Below are positions 11,570 to 23,163 of a DNA stretch of 64,000 nucleotides, in pieces. How positions within the stretch are numbered: the stretch's first letter is position 1; every line of letters starts with the position of its first letter. Position numbers and translations under genes: made by a program. This DNA comes from Linum tenue (Eukaryota > Streptophyta > Magnoliopsida > Malpighiales > Linaceae): contig CAMGYJ010000009.1 in assembly GCA_946122785.1 (NCBI GenBank), positions 23,223,633 to 23,287,632 of the forward strand, read 5' to 3'. The notes beneath the pieces were generated by a model. The model was given only the letters and a program-made list of their open reading frames with translations, was not told where the DNA came from and did not search any database.

Positions 11570-12345
11570 CTACGGAAAAGTACATTATTTATGAAAATTT
11601 TATTTGTCAGCATAAATATTAACTATCATATATTATTACAAACAAACTACTTTTGTACTATCTATATAATCTTTCAGTTCCCGTCAATTCATTTGCTAAT
11701 TAAATGTGTGATATACATGGATGCTAAACAATTAGTATAAAAAATAGTTTGTCATCATAAATGCCCATGATTTTATATTGTGAGAAAATCACTATTTGTT
11801 ACATATTACATTTTATGTTCCCCCGCAGGTTCTCGTCAAATTAACATCTCCACAAAATTTTGTAAGAAGTATAAATTTTCATATTACATAAATTATACGA
11901 CCAAATATTTTATCATAATATAAATAAATATTTATATATTTTGACATATCCACAATTTGTCACATTATACATTTCATATTAGTGACTAAGTACACACATA
12001 GTCATATTATATGTAAATTTCTGATACTATGACAAAATTATTTATCAATATAAATGCGATATCGTAAATGATGTGACAAACGATATTATGAAAAATATTT
12101 TATCACTTTATTATCCAAGTTTGCCTTACTACTAACCATATTTGACAAAATACTATTGACACATTAGTTTTGTCATAATATATACTTAATATGACAAATG
12201 TTTACGACAAAGTCACTACTTGTCACAACTAATATGAAAATTATTACAAACTAGGATTTTGTCACATTAGATAGTTTATTGTGACAAAATAAAAATGACA
12301 ACTTTTTTATTTGTCTTAATATACGAAAATTATTGTAGTAGAAGT
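11570..12345. repeat. AT-rich DNA with dense TTTGTCA/TGACAAA motifs
   Basis: Motifs TTTGTCA(T/C)A and TGACAAA recur many times on both strands up to 12330, and the tract ends in ATTATTGTAGTAG. This looks like the subterminal region of a non-autonomous DNA transposon. Its other end may be the similar motif cluster at 8090-8300. A LINE inserted at 12367 marks the edge. Confidence 0.35.
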
Positions 12346-12366
12346 GGATCTAAAGGAAGTATCTAA

Positions 12367-13957
12367 GAGCTGTGTAAATCTAAGAGCCAGGGCGGGTTGG
12401 GTATGAGAAGTCTACATGAATTCAATCTTGCCCTTCTGGGAAAGCAGCTGTGGAATATTATTCAGAAGCCAAAGTCTCTTGTTGCAAGGGTTTTTAAAGC
12501 TAAATACTTCCCCAATAGGGATGTTCTGGAAGCCGAAGAGGGATATAACCCCAGCTATGTCTGGAGAAGTGTCATATCAGCTAAGGAGATTCTCAAAGAA
12601 GGACTGAGGTGGAGGGTTGGTAATGGATATAAGATCGATATTTGGCAAGACAGGTGGATACCTTCAACATCCTCTCATAGGGTTGAATCCCCTGTTTCTC
12701 AGTTCTCACCTACCACATCTGTCTATGAGCTTTTGGATTTGGAAAACAGAACTTGGAACTATTCTCTCCTACAGACCTACTTCACTCCTACAGATCAGCA
12801 ACATATCATGAAAATCCCGGCCCCTAGACAGCCAGCGGAAGATACAAGGATCTGGTGCTATGAGAAGTCGGGTGTATACTCAGTCAGGTAAGCTTATCAT
12901 TTTTGGATGGAAAAGAAAGAAGCAGAAGAGGGTTTGGGGGAATTTTATGATCCAATAAACTGGAATCAGATGTGGAAGCTATCACTCCCGCCAAAGGTTA
13001 AAATCTTTGCTTGGCGTTGGATCAAGAACATTCTTCCCACGGGTGCAAACATTTGGAGTAGAATCCAGAAAGGCTGTGAGGACTGTCCATTTTGTGGCTT
13101 ACGGGAGACCCAAACACACCTTTTCCAGGAGTGCGGATGGGTACGCAGGGTTTGGAAACCTAGTTTGCTACACTATCTATTCAAGAAAGGTCAAGATCTT
13201 ACCTGTGAGCAGTGGATGGCGGAAGTGCAGGAATCGACGGAGGAAGAGCGAATCGGTCAATTTATTGCAGCCCTTTGGTTTATCTGGGGAGAGCGGAACA
13301 ATCAGCTATGGAATAACAACAAATTGGAGGAGTACGAAATAATGGGTAAGGCAGAGCGTTGGCTAGAAGAATACCTTAATCATCAGCAAGTGGTGGCGGA
13401 GGAGAAAGGAAAGCGTGAGTACCATTGGGAGCCGCCTCAATCGATTGATTTTAAGGTCAATGTGGATGCTGCCTGTTTCGAAGGTCAGGGTTCGGGTTTT
13501 GGAATGGTGATTCGAGATAGGAACAAGAATTTCTGCCTCCCGGCAGTCAAGAGAAGCCGGATTCAGTGGTCGGTGGAGATGGCTGAGTGCATGGCGATTC
13601 GTTGGGGATTGGAGGTGGCGATGGAAAATGGGTTCGGAAGGTGTGAGATGGAAACAGATTGTCTGATGATAGTCCACTATCTGCGAAGGGAGGAAATGTC
13701 GATGACGGAGATGGGGGTGACGTGTGAAGAGTTGCGACAACGTCTTGCGGAACTGGGCTCCATTCGGGTGGGTTTCTCGGGCCGATTGAGTAACCAGGCC
13801 GCCCATCTCATGGCCCACACTCTGTGTGGGTGGGAAGATACTAATTTATGGTCTGATAGCCCACCAAGTTTCCTGGTTCCTCAATTGATAATTGATTCCT
13901 GTACTGTTTCAGACAATCTTTGAAATAATACAGGTCTTTTCCATAAAAAAACAAAAA
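12367..13957 (+). mobile_element. 5'-truncated L1-type LINE with target-site duplication
   Basis: A 15-bp duplication AAAGGAAGTATCTAA flanks the insertion at 12352-12366 and 13958-13972 (the second copy shares As with the tail). An A-rich tail precedes the right copy. Coding sequence starts immediately after the left duplication, in the region downstream of the reverse transcriptase, which is the normal result of incomplete target-primed reverse transcription. It is the same LINE family as the copy at 49092-50787. Confidence 0.93.
12370..13923 (+). pseudogene. LINE ORF2 C-terminal part: zinc-binding region and RNase H, one stop
   Basis: The frame opens in the post-RT region (GGLGMRSLHEFNLALLGKQ, AKYFPNRDVLEA, LRWRVGNGYKIDIWQDRW). 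It runs into the zf-RVT region at about 13060-13140 (CPFCGLRETQTHLFQECGW). RNase H follows: VNVDAACFEG for the first aspartate, EMAECMAIRWGLE for the glutamate, METDCLMIVHYL for the second aspartate, and LSNQAAHLMAH at the end. A single in-frame TAA at 12889-12891 interrupts it in YSVR-stop-AYH. Apart from that the frame is open to the natural stop at 13921, so this is a fairly young copy. No promoter or RT domain is present. Confidence 0.9.
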
Positions 13958-13972
13958 AAAGGAAGTATCTAA

Positions 13973-14510
13973 CTTAACAAACTATCCACAATATGTGGCT
14001 ACGTGCCAGCAAGTTATATAATAATTAATACATTTATAAAGATTCTAAACAGTTCACACTCCTATTATTATAAGTTCTCCAATCTTCACCCTCTCTTTAA
14101 AACTAAGCGCCACAAAATTCTCATCTCCTTCTCCATTGTTCCAGAGCTCCCGTAGCCATAGGTGTATGGCGTAACCATAAATCGTTGCCGCTTCCTACCT
14201 GCAACAGTTCTTTAATTTTCATACAAAGCAGTTCTTTCAGTTTATCCAAAGTGCGTGAGCATTTAGTCATCAATTGCAGTGTACCAGAGCCAATTCTCTC
14301 CTTTGTTAATCTCGTTTCTGGCTCCGGATGCGGCCCCAATCGAGAGAGTGATCGAGAAGATTCCGATCAGTGAGGTTTTCCTTTTCAAATTTTCGTTCGA
14401 TAAGTTTTGTTCTTCTTTTTTTTGTGGTGGAAATAGAACGCCGATCCGAACATTAATATAAAGTAGAGGTTCTCTGTAAAAACATGCTTAATTGTGATTT
14501 TTCAGCCTTC
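13973..14510. other. Unassigned spacer, leader-like
   Basis: From about 14040 to 14390 the plus strand looks like a pyrimidine-rich 5' leader followed by a possible short exon, with a donor-like GTGAGG-type context near 14370. No protein family is recognised. A LINE poly(A) end abuts it at 14511. Confidence 0.25.
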
Positions 14511-17500
14511 TTTTTTTTTTTTTGTCAAAAGATAAGATATATTGATCGAAACAAAGAGATAGTTACATCCTGGATAACAGCCAGGTCCTGAAATCAAAAG
14601 AACGATTTACAGACGGGTACAAAGAGAGGGCCTTTCTAGCTACCGAATGAGCTACCCTATTGTTCTCCCGACCTACAAACCGCACACTAAACCCAGGGTG
14701 GGCCCGAAAATACTGGCAAATCTCCTCTAGTATAGCCCCCAGATGATTATCGCGTGTATCAGTCTGATTAATTTTGTCAATAATGACCTTAGCATCCCCC
14801 TCAAACCTAACACCAGACAAGCCGTACTCCAGACACCAGAGGATAGCCTCACGTAACACAAGCAACTCCACTACCAGGGGTTCATCAATCCGCGCAAACT
14901 GCACACCCTTAGCCCGAAGGAGCGTCCACCCTTGATCAAAAAGGACCATCCCACCAGCCGAATGGGACCCCCGCCTAGTGGCCCCATCCCACATGCACAC
15001 CAACCGAGAGTCCTCCACTTGAGTCTCTTGTTGAACGGCCGGGCAGGCCAACCTCGGCGGTCTGTCGACAGGCAACCCCACCCATTCCTCATACTGCTGG
15101 TGAAATTGGCGCATTAAAGCCGGAATCCCAAACTGCTTGCCTTCAAAGACAACCCAGTTTCGCGACCGCCAGATCCGCCAAAGGATGGCAACCACAGCCA
15201 GAAACATCGTCGGGTGCTGGACAAGGGCGAGCAGCCGCTTGAGAAACAACGGAAACGTGTGCCGAGGCAAACCTTCCCCCAAATAGTCCAACCCTGAGTA
15301 GTCCCAGAGAGCCCTCGCAACCGGACAGTACAGAAACATGTGCTCCATCGTTTCGGGCCCCTCCCAGCAAACCGGACACCGGGGCAACACAGGAACCTTC
15401 TTTTCGATAAGAGCCTCAGTGGTTGGCAAAGCCCGATGAAGAATTTGCCAGACAAAGACCTTCAGCTTAGGAGGAATCTTCGCTTCCCACAGCCGGATCC
15501 AGCTTGGCCTATCCATCCAACTGACCGAGGCCCGCCACTCACCTTTCCTCCGATCAAGCTCAACCGCCAAATGATAGGCCGTCTTAACCGAGAACACACC
15601 GTCAGGAGTACTATGCCATATCAGCTTATCCTCAACATTCCTCCGCGGCAGGGGAATAGCCATAATGGCCCGACAGGTAGACGGATCAAACCATTGACTA
15701 AGCTTCTCTTCTGCCCAACGCCCTTCTCCTTGCCTAATCACCTCCGCCACCAAGGGATCGTTCCCTTCAGCCAGGACCCTAGGATTGTAGCAAGGGGGAT
15801 CCAGCTGAAGTCTTGGGATCCAGTTCGAATGGATAAGGGAGGCTGATCGGCCATTACCGATTTGCCATCTTAACCCCGTCTCCAACAACTGGCGTCCAAA
15901 CAGGATGCTCTGCCAACCCCAAGAAGGGCGGGAACGAGCTGTCGCCATCATAAAAGTTCCCTGCGGAAAGTACTTCCCTTTGTACACCTGCGCCAGGAGG
16001 GACTGAGGTTCATTAAGAATCCGCCAGCCTATCTTTGCCAATAAGGCCTGATTAAAATGCTCAAAACGACGAAAACCCATTCCTCCATCATGCTTACTCC
16101 GGCACAGATTACGCCAGGACACCCACCGAATCCTTGGATGGCCCTCCTCAGCTCCCCACCAGAACCGGGCCACGTGTTTGTCCAACAAACGACACAGAGA
16201 GAGAGGCAGCCGGAAACATGACATCACATGCAGGGGCAAGGCCAAAGCTATTGACTTAATTAAAGTCTCCTTCGCCGCCCAGGACAATGTCTTTTGCTTC
16301 CACCCCTGCAGACGCGCCAAAAGTTTTTCTTCTAAATATCGGAAAGTGGCCATTTTGGAGCGGGCAATCAAAGTGGGTAGACCCAGATACTTATCATGGA
16401 CCCCTACTGCACCAACCCCTAGAATTGCTGCCAAAAACTCTTGATCAGGTAAGGCAACATTCTTACTAAAACAAACTGCCGACTTTTCCAGATTAACCCG
16501 CTGCCCACTCAGCTCTTCATATTCATTCAGCACCACAATCAAATTTTCGCACTCCTGGAGAGAACCTCGCAGGAATAAATAGGAATCATCCGCGAAAAAC
16601 AAATGCGAGATTCTAGGAGCACGCGGCGCCACTTTCACCCCCTCCAACTTCTTCTCCGCAATCGCCTTCCGAAGAAGTGCCGCAAACCCCTCCGTGCAAA
16701 GCACAAACAACATGGGGGATAACGGGTCCCCCTGCCTGAGTCCCCGAGAGGAGCTGAAAAAGCCAGAGGGAGTACCATTCATTAGCACCGAAAAAGAAGC
16801 GGACCTGAGACATTCTTGTATCCATCCTCGCCAGACCGAGTTAAAACCCATTTTATCCAAAACTGCCAGAAGAAAGGGCCATTCAACTCTATCATAGGCC
16901 TTTTCCATGTCAACCTTTAGAGCCATGTACCCCTTCTTCCCCTGCTTCTTTATCTTTAGATAATGCATTAACTCATGTCCGAGAAGGATGTTGTCAATGA
17001 TTTGCCGGTCTCTTATAAACGCATTCTGGCCCTCAGAAACGATCTGAGGAAGCAGACCAGCAAGCCGTTCAGCCATGATCTTGGTTATTATTTTGTAAAC
17101 GAACTGACATAAACTGATCGGCCGCAACTGGCGAACTGTTTCCACGGATTCCACTTTAGGAATCAACGTAAGCCAAGTGTGGTTAAAACTCCGCAGCATT
17201 CGACTAGTCGAAAAGAATGAACAAACTGCATCGACCACCGAGGGCCCCACAATATCCCAGAATGCTTTGAAGAATTTGCCAGTAAAACCGTCCGATCCTG
17301 GAGCCTGCTTCGACCCCATTGCAAATACCGTTTGCCGAACCTCATCAGGGTAAACCTCTGCCGTCAGCTTCTCATTCATTTGAGGAGTAACGGTACGAGA
17401 AATAGGGAGACTCGCCACCCTCTCAGCCATATTTGGAACTTGGGACTCCGAAGTAAACAGGGCTTGGTAAAAATTTGTAGCTATCTCAGCCTTCCCATTT

Positions 17501-17545
17501 TCCTCAGTAACCCACTCGCCCTCATCAAATAAATTTAAGAAGGAT
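14511..17545 (-). mobile_element. L1-type LINE, 5'-truncated, long intact frame
   Basis: The minus-strand 3' end is a poly(A) tail (T run at 14511-14523). Coding sequence extends the other way to about 17545, where homology to LINE ORF2 fades. The endonuclease domain and ORF1 are missing. No convincing target-site duplication was found. The partial LINE at 63652-64000 is the same family: the stretches around GYMALKVDMEKAYD and FLLAVL are almost identical. Confidence 0.9.
14563..17545 (-). CDS. LINE ORF2 fragment: reverse transcriptase, zinc-binding region and RNase H
   Basis: This protein would copy LINE RNA into DNA at a nicked target. From the first methionine (17430) it is 955 residues without a stop, and the frame continues upstream to about 17545 (FDEGEWVTEENGKAEIATNF). 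RT motifs from that methionine: APGSDGFT 43-50, RPISLCQFVYKI 103-114, KVDMEKAYD 172-180, GLRQGDPLSP 230-239, and the catalytic FADD at 279-282. YLGLP follows, then the zinc-binding CPVCWEGPETMEHMFLYC. RNase H forms the last 150 residues or so (CMWDGATRRG, VVELLVLREAI, FEGDAKVIIDKI, NRVAHSVAR). All catalytic residues expected of RT and RNase H can be seen. The endonuclease is absent, so the copy cannot move by itself. Confidence 0.88.
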
Positions 17546-18529
17546 ATTTTTGTCTTCTTAATTAATAAAAACTCGGACTCCGTACAAAACTGGAGATTTT
17601 GTTGATTGTACGATGGAAAAGTGACTCTGTGGGGAATTTGTTGGAAACTAATTATTATATTAATATGATTAGTTAGGAAGATGGTTGCCTGTATAAAAAG
17701 GGAAGTCTAATCCTTTATAATTATTGTTAAATATATTTTATCTTAGTTTTTCCCCTTTTTAACGTTTGCTAACGTTCTAAAAAATTTTGCTAACGTGAGA
17801 GTTAATTTTTATCCCTTTCAGATTACTAGATTGTACCACGGCTCGTTGGCCGGTTATAATATGATAATAATATTAAAAAATGTTCCAAATTTAAAATTTC
17901 ATTAATATGTTCATTCTCTTTAATTTATGTGATGATTATATGTCAATGTTATGTGAATTAACAAATAGTGTTATCCATTTTACAAAATAGCAAGGAATTT
18001 TTTTACCATTAAGCAGGTTGGTTGCGATTTAATAACAGTAATTAACAAAGATTTTTATGTCACTCTTATAACAAAATTTCAATGAAGGTTTCTAGTTTAA
18101 ATTTCAATAATCTTTCTCCCCTCTTATATCTGTGTCATGATTATATGTCAATATGTCATGCCAATTAACAAAAAAATGGTAAATTTAACAACATAGCAAC
18201 GTAGTTCCAAACTTTTTTACTAATAAGACATTCAAATTATTCAATTGACAATAAGAGCATCCATCATATATATTACTACATTGTAATTATTGTATTCTAT
18301 GTAGATTTTGGTTGAAATTAAAACTATAGGAGGACTCATGCAAGGGAATATCAACTCATACTATAGTTAATGACACAATATTATAGGTATTCCAAAATGA
18401 TTGATATCAATTCTTTACCATCAAGAATCTCCATCATCAACTGACATTGAATGAATAGTATTTTCTCAAGCAACCATAGGAGCTTAATCTCATTTTTTAT
18501 CATAAATTAATCAAAATAAAATATTTTAA
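17546..18529. other. AT-rich intergenic DNA
   Basis: No ORF or recognisable gene. It contains one candidate Helitron 3' end near 17826 (separate entry) and is otherwise low in structure. Confidence 0.3.
17826..17853 (-). repeat. Candidate Helitron 3' terminus
   Basis: On the minus strand a short hairpin (CGGC...GCCG within CCGGCCAACGAGCCGTGG) is followed about 9 bases later by CTAG and then T. Helitrons end in CTRR next to T with a hairpin just inside. The 5' TC end was not located. Confidence 0.35.
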
Positions 18530-18930
18530 GTTGCATTTTTGAGTTTCAACATAATAAGAAAGATTTTTTTTTATATTGTAAGACGGTTACCTTATGTGAA
18601 GTTCAATCACTTTAGGAAAATCAAGATCAGGTAGCACCAAGGTAGCTCCAATTTATGTGAATAACTTTTCATCCGCAAAGGTGGCCAATCACGAATAGAT
18701 GATAAATAACATCTTAAGTAAAAATAATAATAATAAATTAAGTTTCATTTTTAAGTTTCAACCTAATAAGAAAGATTTTTTTAATATTGTTAGAATGTTA
18801 CCTTGTGTGAAGTTCAATCACTCTAGAAAAATCAAGATTAGGTAGCACCAAGGTAGCTCCAATTTATGTGGATAACTTTTCATCCGCAAAGGTGGTCAAT
18901 CGCGAATAGATGATAAATAACTTCTTAAAT
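18530..18930. repeat. Tandem duplication, period about 211 bp
   Basis: A roughly 190-bp unit occurs twice. GTAGCACCAAGGTAGCTCC is at 18631 and 18842, and ATCCGCAAAGGTGG and GAATAGATGATAAATAAC also recur. The copies differ at several positions, so the duplication is not recent. Confidence 0.85.
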
Positions 18931-19033
18931 ACTAAACTTCGAAATATTTACTACTTTGATGTAGAGATAGAGAGGAATGAAATGGTCAATGAACATAGAA
19001 TTAATAGCCTTAATAAGAATTTTATTGAATTGA

Positions 19034-19285
19034 GTAACGTTTCTACTTCATTGAGTTATTTTCACAACAAATTTCTTGTACACGAATTGAATCCTAGACA
19101 TAATAAAACCATGAAATTTTATAATAAAAAACATTATACTTGAAAGTTGGAATTCCCAGTAACGTTTCTACTTCATAAAGTTATCTTCACAACACATCTC
19201 TTTTATTTTAATTGAAATATAGAACTTTAATAAAACCATCCAATTCTAAAATAAAAATTATACTTGTAAGATGGCATTCCCATGT
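19034..19285. repeat. Tandem duplication, period about 125 bp
   Basis: GTAACGTTTCTACTTCAT starts at 19034 and again at 19159. The following text (ATTTTCACAAC, AATAAAACCAT, ATTATACTTG) is shared with changes. Together with the 211-bp duplication just upstream it forms a locally duplicated AT-rich tract. The short open frame at 18910-19143 lies in this repeat and is not credible. Confidence 0.75.
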
Positions 19286-19685
19286 GGTTGGACATCTATA
19301 GATGATTTGAACTTCATAAACATTTTTTTTTAAGATAACTCGCGTTACGTACTATGATAGAGTTGTCTCTTTATTTTATGTTTGGTTGATCGTTCACGTA
19401 TTAAACACGTATAAAACATTTCATGTACGTGTATTTTAAGTAATTAAACTGATAATTTATTTATTTTATATTTAGTTGTACTTATGAATTCCTAAAGTCA
19501 GTGGCCTGCGGAAAAGGAATATATCCTTCATGGTTTTTTCTTTCATTCGTACCATCCAAATGCATGTGTTTTATTCCTATTCCTCTAACAGACTCTACCC
19601 CGTTAAGGTGGTTTCTTTCGCTGCATGTATCGCTTTTTGTCTCTAATCGGTCAGTGCATGCTACTATGAATCTCTTCCAGTTGCC
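19286..19685. other. Intergenic DNA, nothing recognised
   Basis: AT-rich to 19500, then mixed composition with a 73-residue open frame of no recognised family. Confidence 0.3.
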
Positions 19686-19970
19686 TCAGAAGGAGAAAAA
19701 GAGCTCAACATTGAAGTTGTGATTCAATTTTTGATTGCAGGTTGAACTGAGATCTAAATCAAAGGCGGGGAGAAGAGGGTTCTCGCTGGGCAATTGAGGA
19801 GTTGCAAAGAACGAAAAACGGAAATTAGAGGCGGGGAGAAGAGGGTTATCGGCGGGCAATTGAAGAGCAGGTGAAACGACATGCAGGGGTGAACTGAGAT
19901 CTAAATCAAAGGAGGGGAGAAGAGGGTTATCAGCCAGGATGAGGTTGTCGATCGCCCATCTTAGTGCCAT
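19686..19970 (-). CDS. Hypothetical 94-residue ORF with internal repeats
   Basis: I do not recognise this protein. It starts MALRWAIDNLILADNPLLP and contains the segment NPLLP three times, twice followed by (S/A)FDLDLSS. The repetition is also in the DNA: GAACTGAGATCTAAATC occurs at 19744 and 19891, and GGGGAGAAGAGGGTT three times. The repeat may keep a frame open by chance. A CT-rich tract of leader-like type lies upstream (19985-20090), so transcription is conceivable. No domain, signal peptide or membrane segment is evident. Confidence 0.25.
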   Translation of the reverse strand: MALRWAIDNLILADNPLLPSFDLDLSSPLHVVSPALQLPADNPLLPASNFRFSFFATPQLPSENPLLPAFDLDLSSTCNQKLNHNFNVELFFSF

Positions 19971-20304
19971 GATAGAAATTCACCGCCACGCCGATCCTTC
20001 TACCGCTGTCTCTCATCGCTTTTCCTTTTTCTAATTCTTCCTTCCTTCCTTCTTTTCTCGAGCTCGATTCATATTCCTCTCTGTTAAGGTGCTCTTTTAT
20101 TCTCGAAAACAGCTTTATTCTCGATTCGTATAACTTCCTAGGTATATAAAAGGTCCATAAAAGTAATCCAAAATAATTTTATAGCTTTATTGTCCCCGGT
20201 CCAAGTATGGCCCATTTCGTCAATAAATGCAGAGAAATTTACCAAATTCTCCCTCCGTGGACTGCGCAGAGAGCAGGAAAAGGGAGATTATGGGGGTTCC
20301 GGCC
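19971..20304. other. CT-rich spacer
   Basis: Contains TTCCTTCCTTCC-type tracts around 20035-20060 and nothing coding. Confidence 0.3.
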
Positions 20305-20434
20305 AGGAACCTCCATATAGTAGTGTTAGGATATAGTAGTGTTAGGATGTTTAGGTACATGCATGTATACCGGAACCCTCCATATAGTAGTGTTAGGATA
20401 TAGTAGTGTTAGGATGTTTAGGTACATGCATGTA
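20305..20434. repeat. Tandem repeat, two copies of 67 bp
   Basis: CTCCATATAGTAGTGTTAGG starts at 20311 and 20378. Each unit contains ATAGTAGTGTTAGGAT twice and ends ACATGCATGTAT. The copies are nearly identical, so this is a recent duplication. Confidence 0.9.
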
Positions 20435-22058
20435 TTAATTACTTAACTTAAACAAATCAAATATTTTTCCGTTATAACTTTGGATTTGAGATTTTCCATG
20501 AAACATATACAAAATAAAAAAAATTCAACGTGTTAATGAGAATTGATAAGGGTGAAGAGGTTTATGAATATAATTATAAGTGATTGACTAATTAATTATT
20601 AGTTTATTCCTCAAATTTTCATTTAGGTATTTGTTTTGTCTTAGACCCATGAAATGTATTTCACAATTTTCATCTAGCAACTAGAAGTTCAAAATTTAAA
20701 ACCAATAATTAGATAATTTTTTCATGGATTCTTTTTTTGAATAACGATAACAAAATTGAGAGATTATACCACCTTAGACCTAGGTTTGTGGAGTATAGCT
20801 TTCTTTTACCATAGCGGCAAACATGCAACTTCACTTTCTTTCTTCATGATTTTTTTTGGTTTTGATCAAATATTAGTGGGAAAATTATATTAGTGCGGTG
20901 ATAATTCTTATCAAAACTTCATTTGATATTGACATATTATTTTGTTCTGATATGCCCATTTCAGTATTGTTTGATATTTTTAAGTTAATTCATACGGTTA
21001 TTAAGTACTATGTTTATTGATTCTATGCCTCTAAAAAAATATTCACCTTGGAGAACCATATAATTGACAAAATAATGCTCCGGTTCGATCTTCAAACAAC
21101 CAAGTAAATGGATGGATTTTTGGTGCATAATCTCATTTATTTACAGCTAACACAAATCTCAAGAGCTATAGTTCGAGTTTTTCAATTTCTCACAAATTCA
21201 GCGGAGTATATCTCATTCGTTTCAACTTTGATTTTTAAACAAATTGGGTTAAAAACCCATATTAATTGAAACTTGCCAAAGAAAATTTGAAGAAGACTAT
21301 GACGAGTAATTTTATAGAATTATACAACAATATCAAAAGACAATAATAGTTAGGTAATAATCTACCTCTACTCTTCTGTTGTTTTCAACTTCAAGTTCAT
21401 TCATTCGAGAGAAAACAAAATACCCAGTAAAACATAAAGTTTTTGGCCAAATGGTTAATCTCAATTGTTGTTATTTTATAGATTCGGGACTAACTGCGAG
21501 TTGTAGACAACATTGGTAAATCTAACTGTATTTGTTTGTATCGCGAGGGAGCTAGAGTTTGGGAATGCATACTAAGAAACTACTCCAAGATACTGACAAA
21601 TGAGAGAACCTTCACCTCCTCATCGCATCCAAACAAAGAGCATGAAGTTAAATTTTCATATCACGCTCACGATTACAACACCGCGAACCCCATAATTGGG
21701 TACATAGTTTTGATGATTATGAAGACAAAGATGAGCAATCTTAGACAAAGTTTATGACGTGTGCTTGGTAAATTAAGTTCTTGAAATTGAAGTTTCATAA
21801 TTCTACAAATATTGTCATTAAAATTTGCATTCAGTTAAATGCAGGGAATAAGGAAATGTATGCTCATAGCGGAGGTAGTGAGTTTAGTTATGCAGATAAT
21901 GACGTTATTGAAATAAAGGAAGAGGTTATTGATGGTGGATATAGAAAATTCAAAAATGAGAGGAAAGAGTGGATGGTTGATAATATTTATGATTTGGATA
22001 AAGTGAAATCCTACTATCGTGATAAGATGTTTTATATTTTCAAATATTTTACCATTAA
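20435..22058. other. AT-rich intergenic DNA
   Basis: Two short open frames (21536-21757 and 21781-22074, plus) have no recognisable family. The phrase GAAGAGGTTATTGATGGTG at 21921 recurs in altered form at 22989 on the far side of the MITE, so a local duplication may have preceded the MITE insertion. Confidence 0.3.
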
Positions 22059-22949
22059 CGAGTCGTTTGCTTGAGGGTTTTGATGATAGATTTGGACATT
22101 TGGTGATGGAAACCCATCCATTATGGACTTGAACGGAAATCTTTCGTTTGCATTAAGGATTTAAGAAGATGAAATCCATGGGGCCCATGTACTTTAGGGG
22201 TCCAAATCCGTGGGCTCCATGGGCTTGGAAGTTCCACCTCCTGAGGTGGCATTTGAGTGATGTATTTAAATCCATGATGATAGTTTACCCTTCTAGCCTT
22301 ACTAATATTTTAATTAGAAATTTGTCCTCTATTTCATGTTAATGGGTATGCAACTATAAACGTTTATAATGTCGTATTTTATTTAAATATTAGAATTTAT
22401 CATTTTGTTTGTAATATCGTATTTTATTTAAATATGAATGTGTATGTGATTTATTGGATGCAACTATAAACACCTTATACTCATTTTGTACATTATTATT
22501 TGATTGACTGTCGAATTCCAAAATCAGGGTGTTAGCAAGAAGATGATGAGTTGTAGTAATAAGGCGAGCAACTGGTTGCAACTTATACATAATATTGTGC
22601 ACATTATTAGATGAATTGTTAATTAGTGCCAAATTGTGATATATTTCTATATTTGTAGTTGAATTATTAGTCCACATAGTAGTGGTAAAGAGTAAATTTT
22701 CTTTATATGTATTGAATTTGTTTATAATGAAAAAATGGATAATAGAAATATAATTAGATAAGGATAACAAGGTAATTTGTATTTCATATCCTTAAATCTC
22801 ATCAAACAAAATCCATAATGAAATCCAACAAGCAAACAATAGACTTGCTGAAATCCATAATGCCACCAAATCCATCATATATCTATGATTTTCCAAAACT
22901 CAGGTTTTACCAAACTCTCATTTTTCAAGTCCATGAAGCAAACGACCCG
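22059..22949. mobile_element. PIF/Harbinger-like MITE, 891 bp
   Basis: Terminal inverted repeats CGAGTCGTTTGCTT (left) and AAGCAAACGACCCG (right) match except for one base. TAA flanks both sides (22056-22058 and 22950-22952), the three-base duplication used by PIF/Harbinger elements. No transposase is encoded. The short minus-strand open frame at 22390-22770 inside it is AT-rich and unconvincing. Confidence 0.7.
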
Positions 22950-23163
22950 TAAAATTTGATTTTCAACATAATGCAGGAGAAGAAGGAAGAGACTATTGAT
23001 AGTGAATATAAAGTTTCATTAATGAAGATCAAGTTGTGTGGACAAGATGCTTTAGATGGCTGAACAATCAACAAGAAATCGAAAAGGGAATTTGCAGTCA
23101 TTTCTAACATCAAAGAGTAAACTGAAGTGCATTTTGAATATTAAGATTTTAAGAAATTAGTTC

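Noticed and set aside
13363..13818. 151-residue minus-strand ORF
   Set aside because: Lies opposite to the conserved LINE RNase H frame and has no family pattern.
15340..15846. 168-residue plus-strand ORF
   Set aside because: Antisense shadow of the intact LINE frame at 14563-17430.
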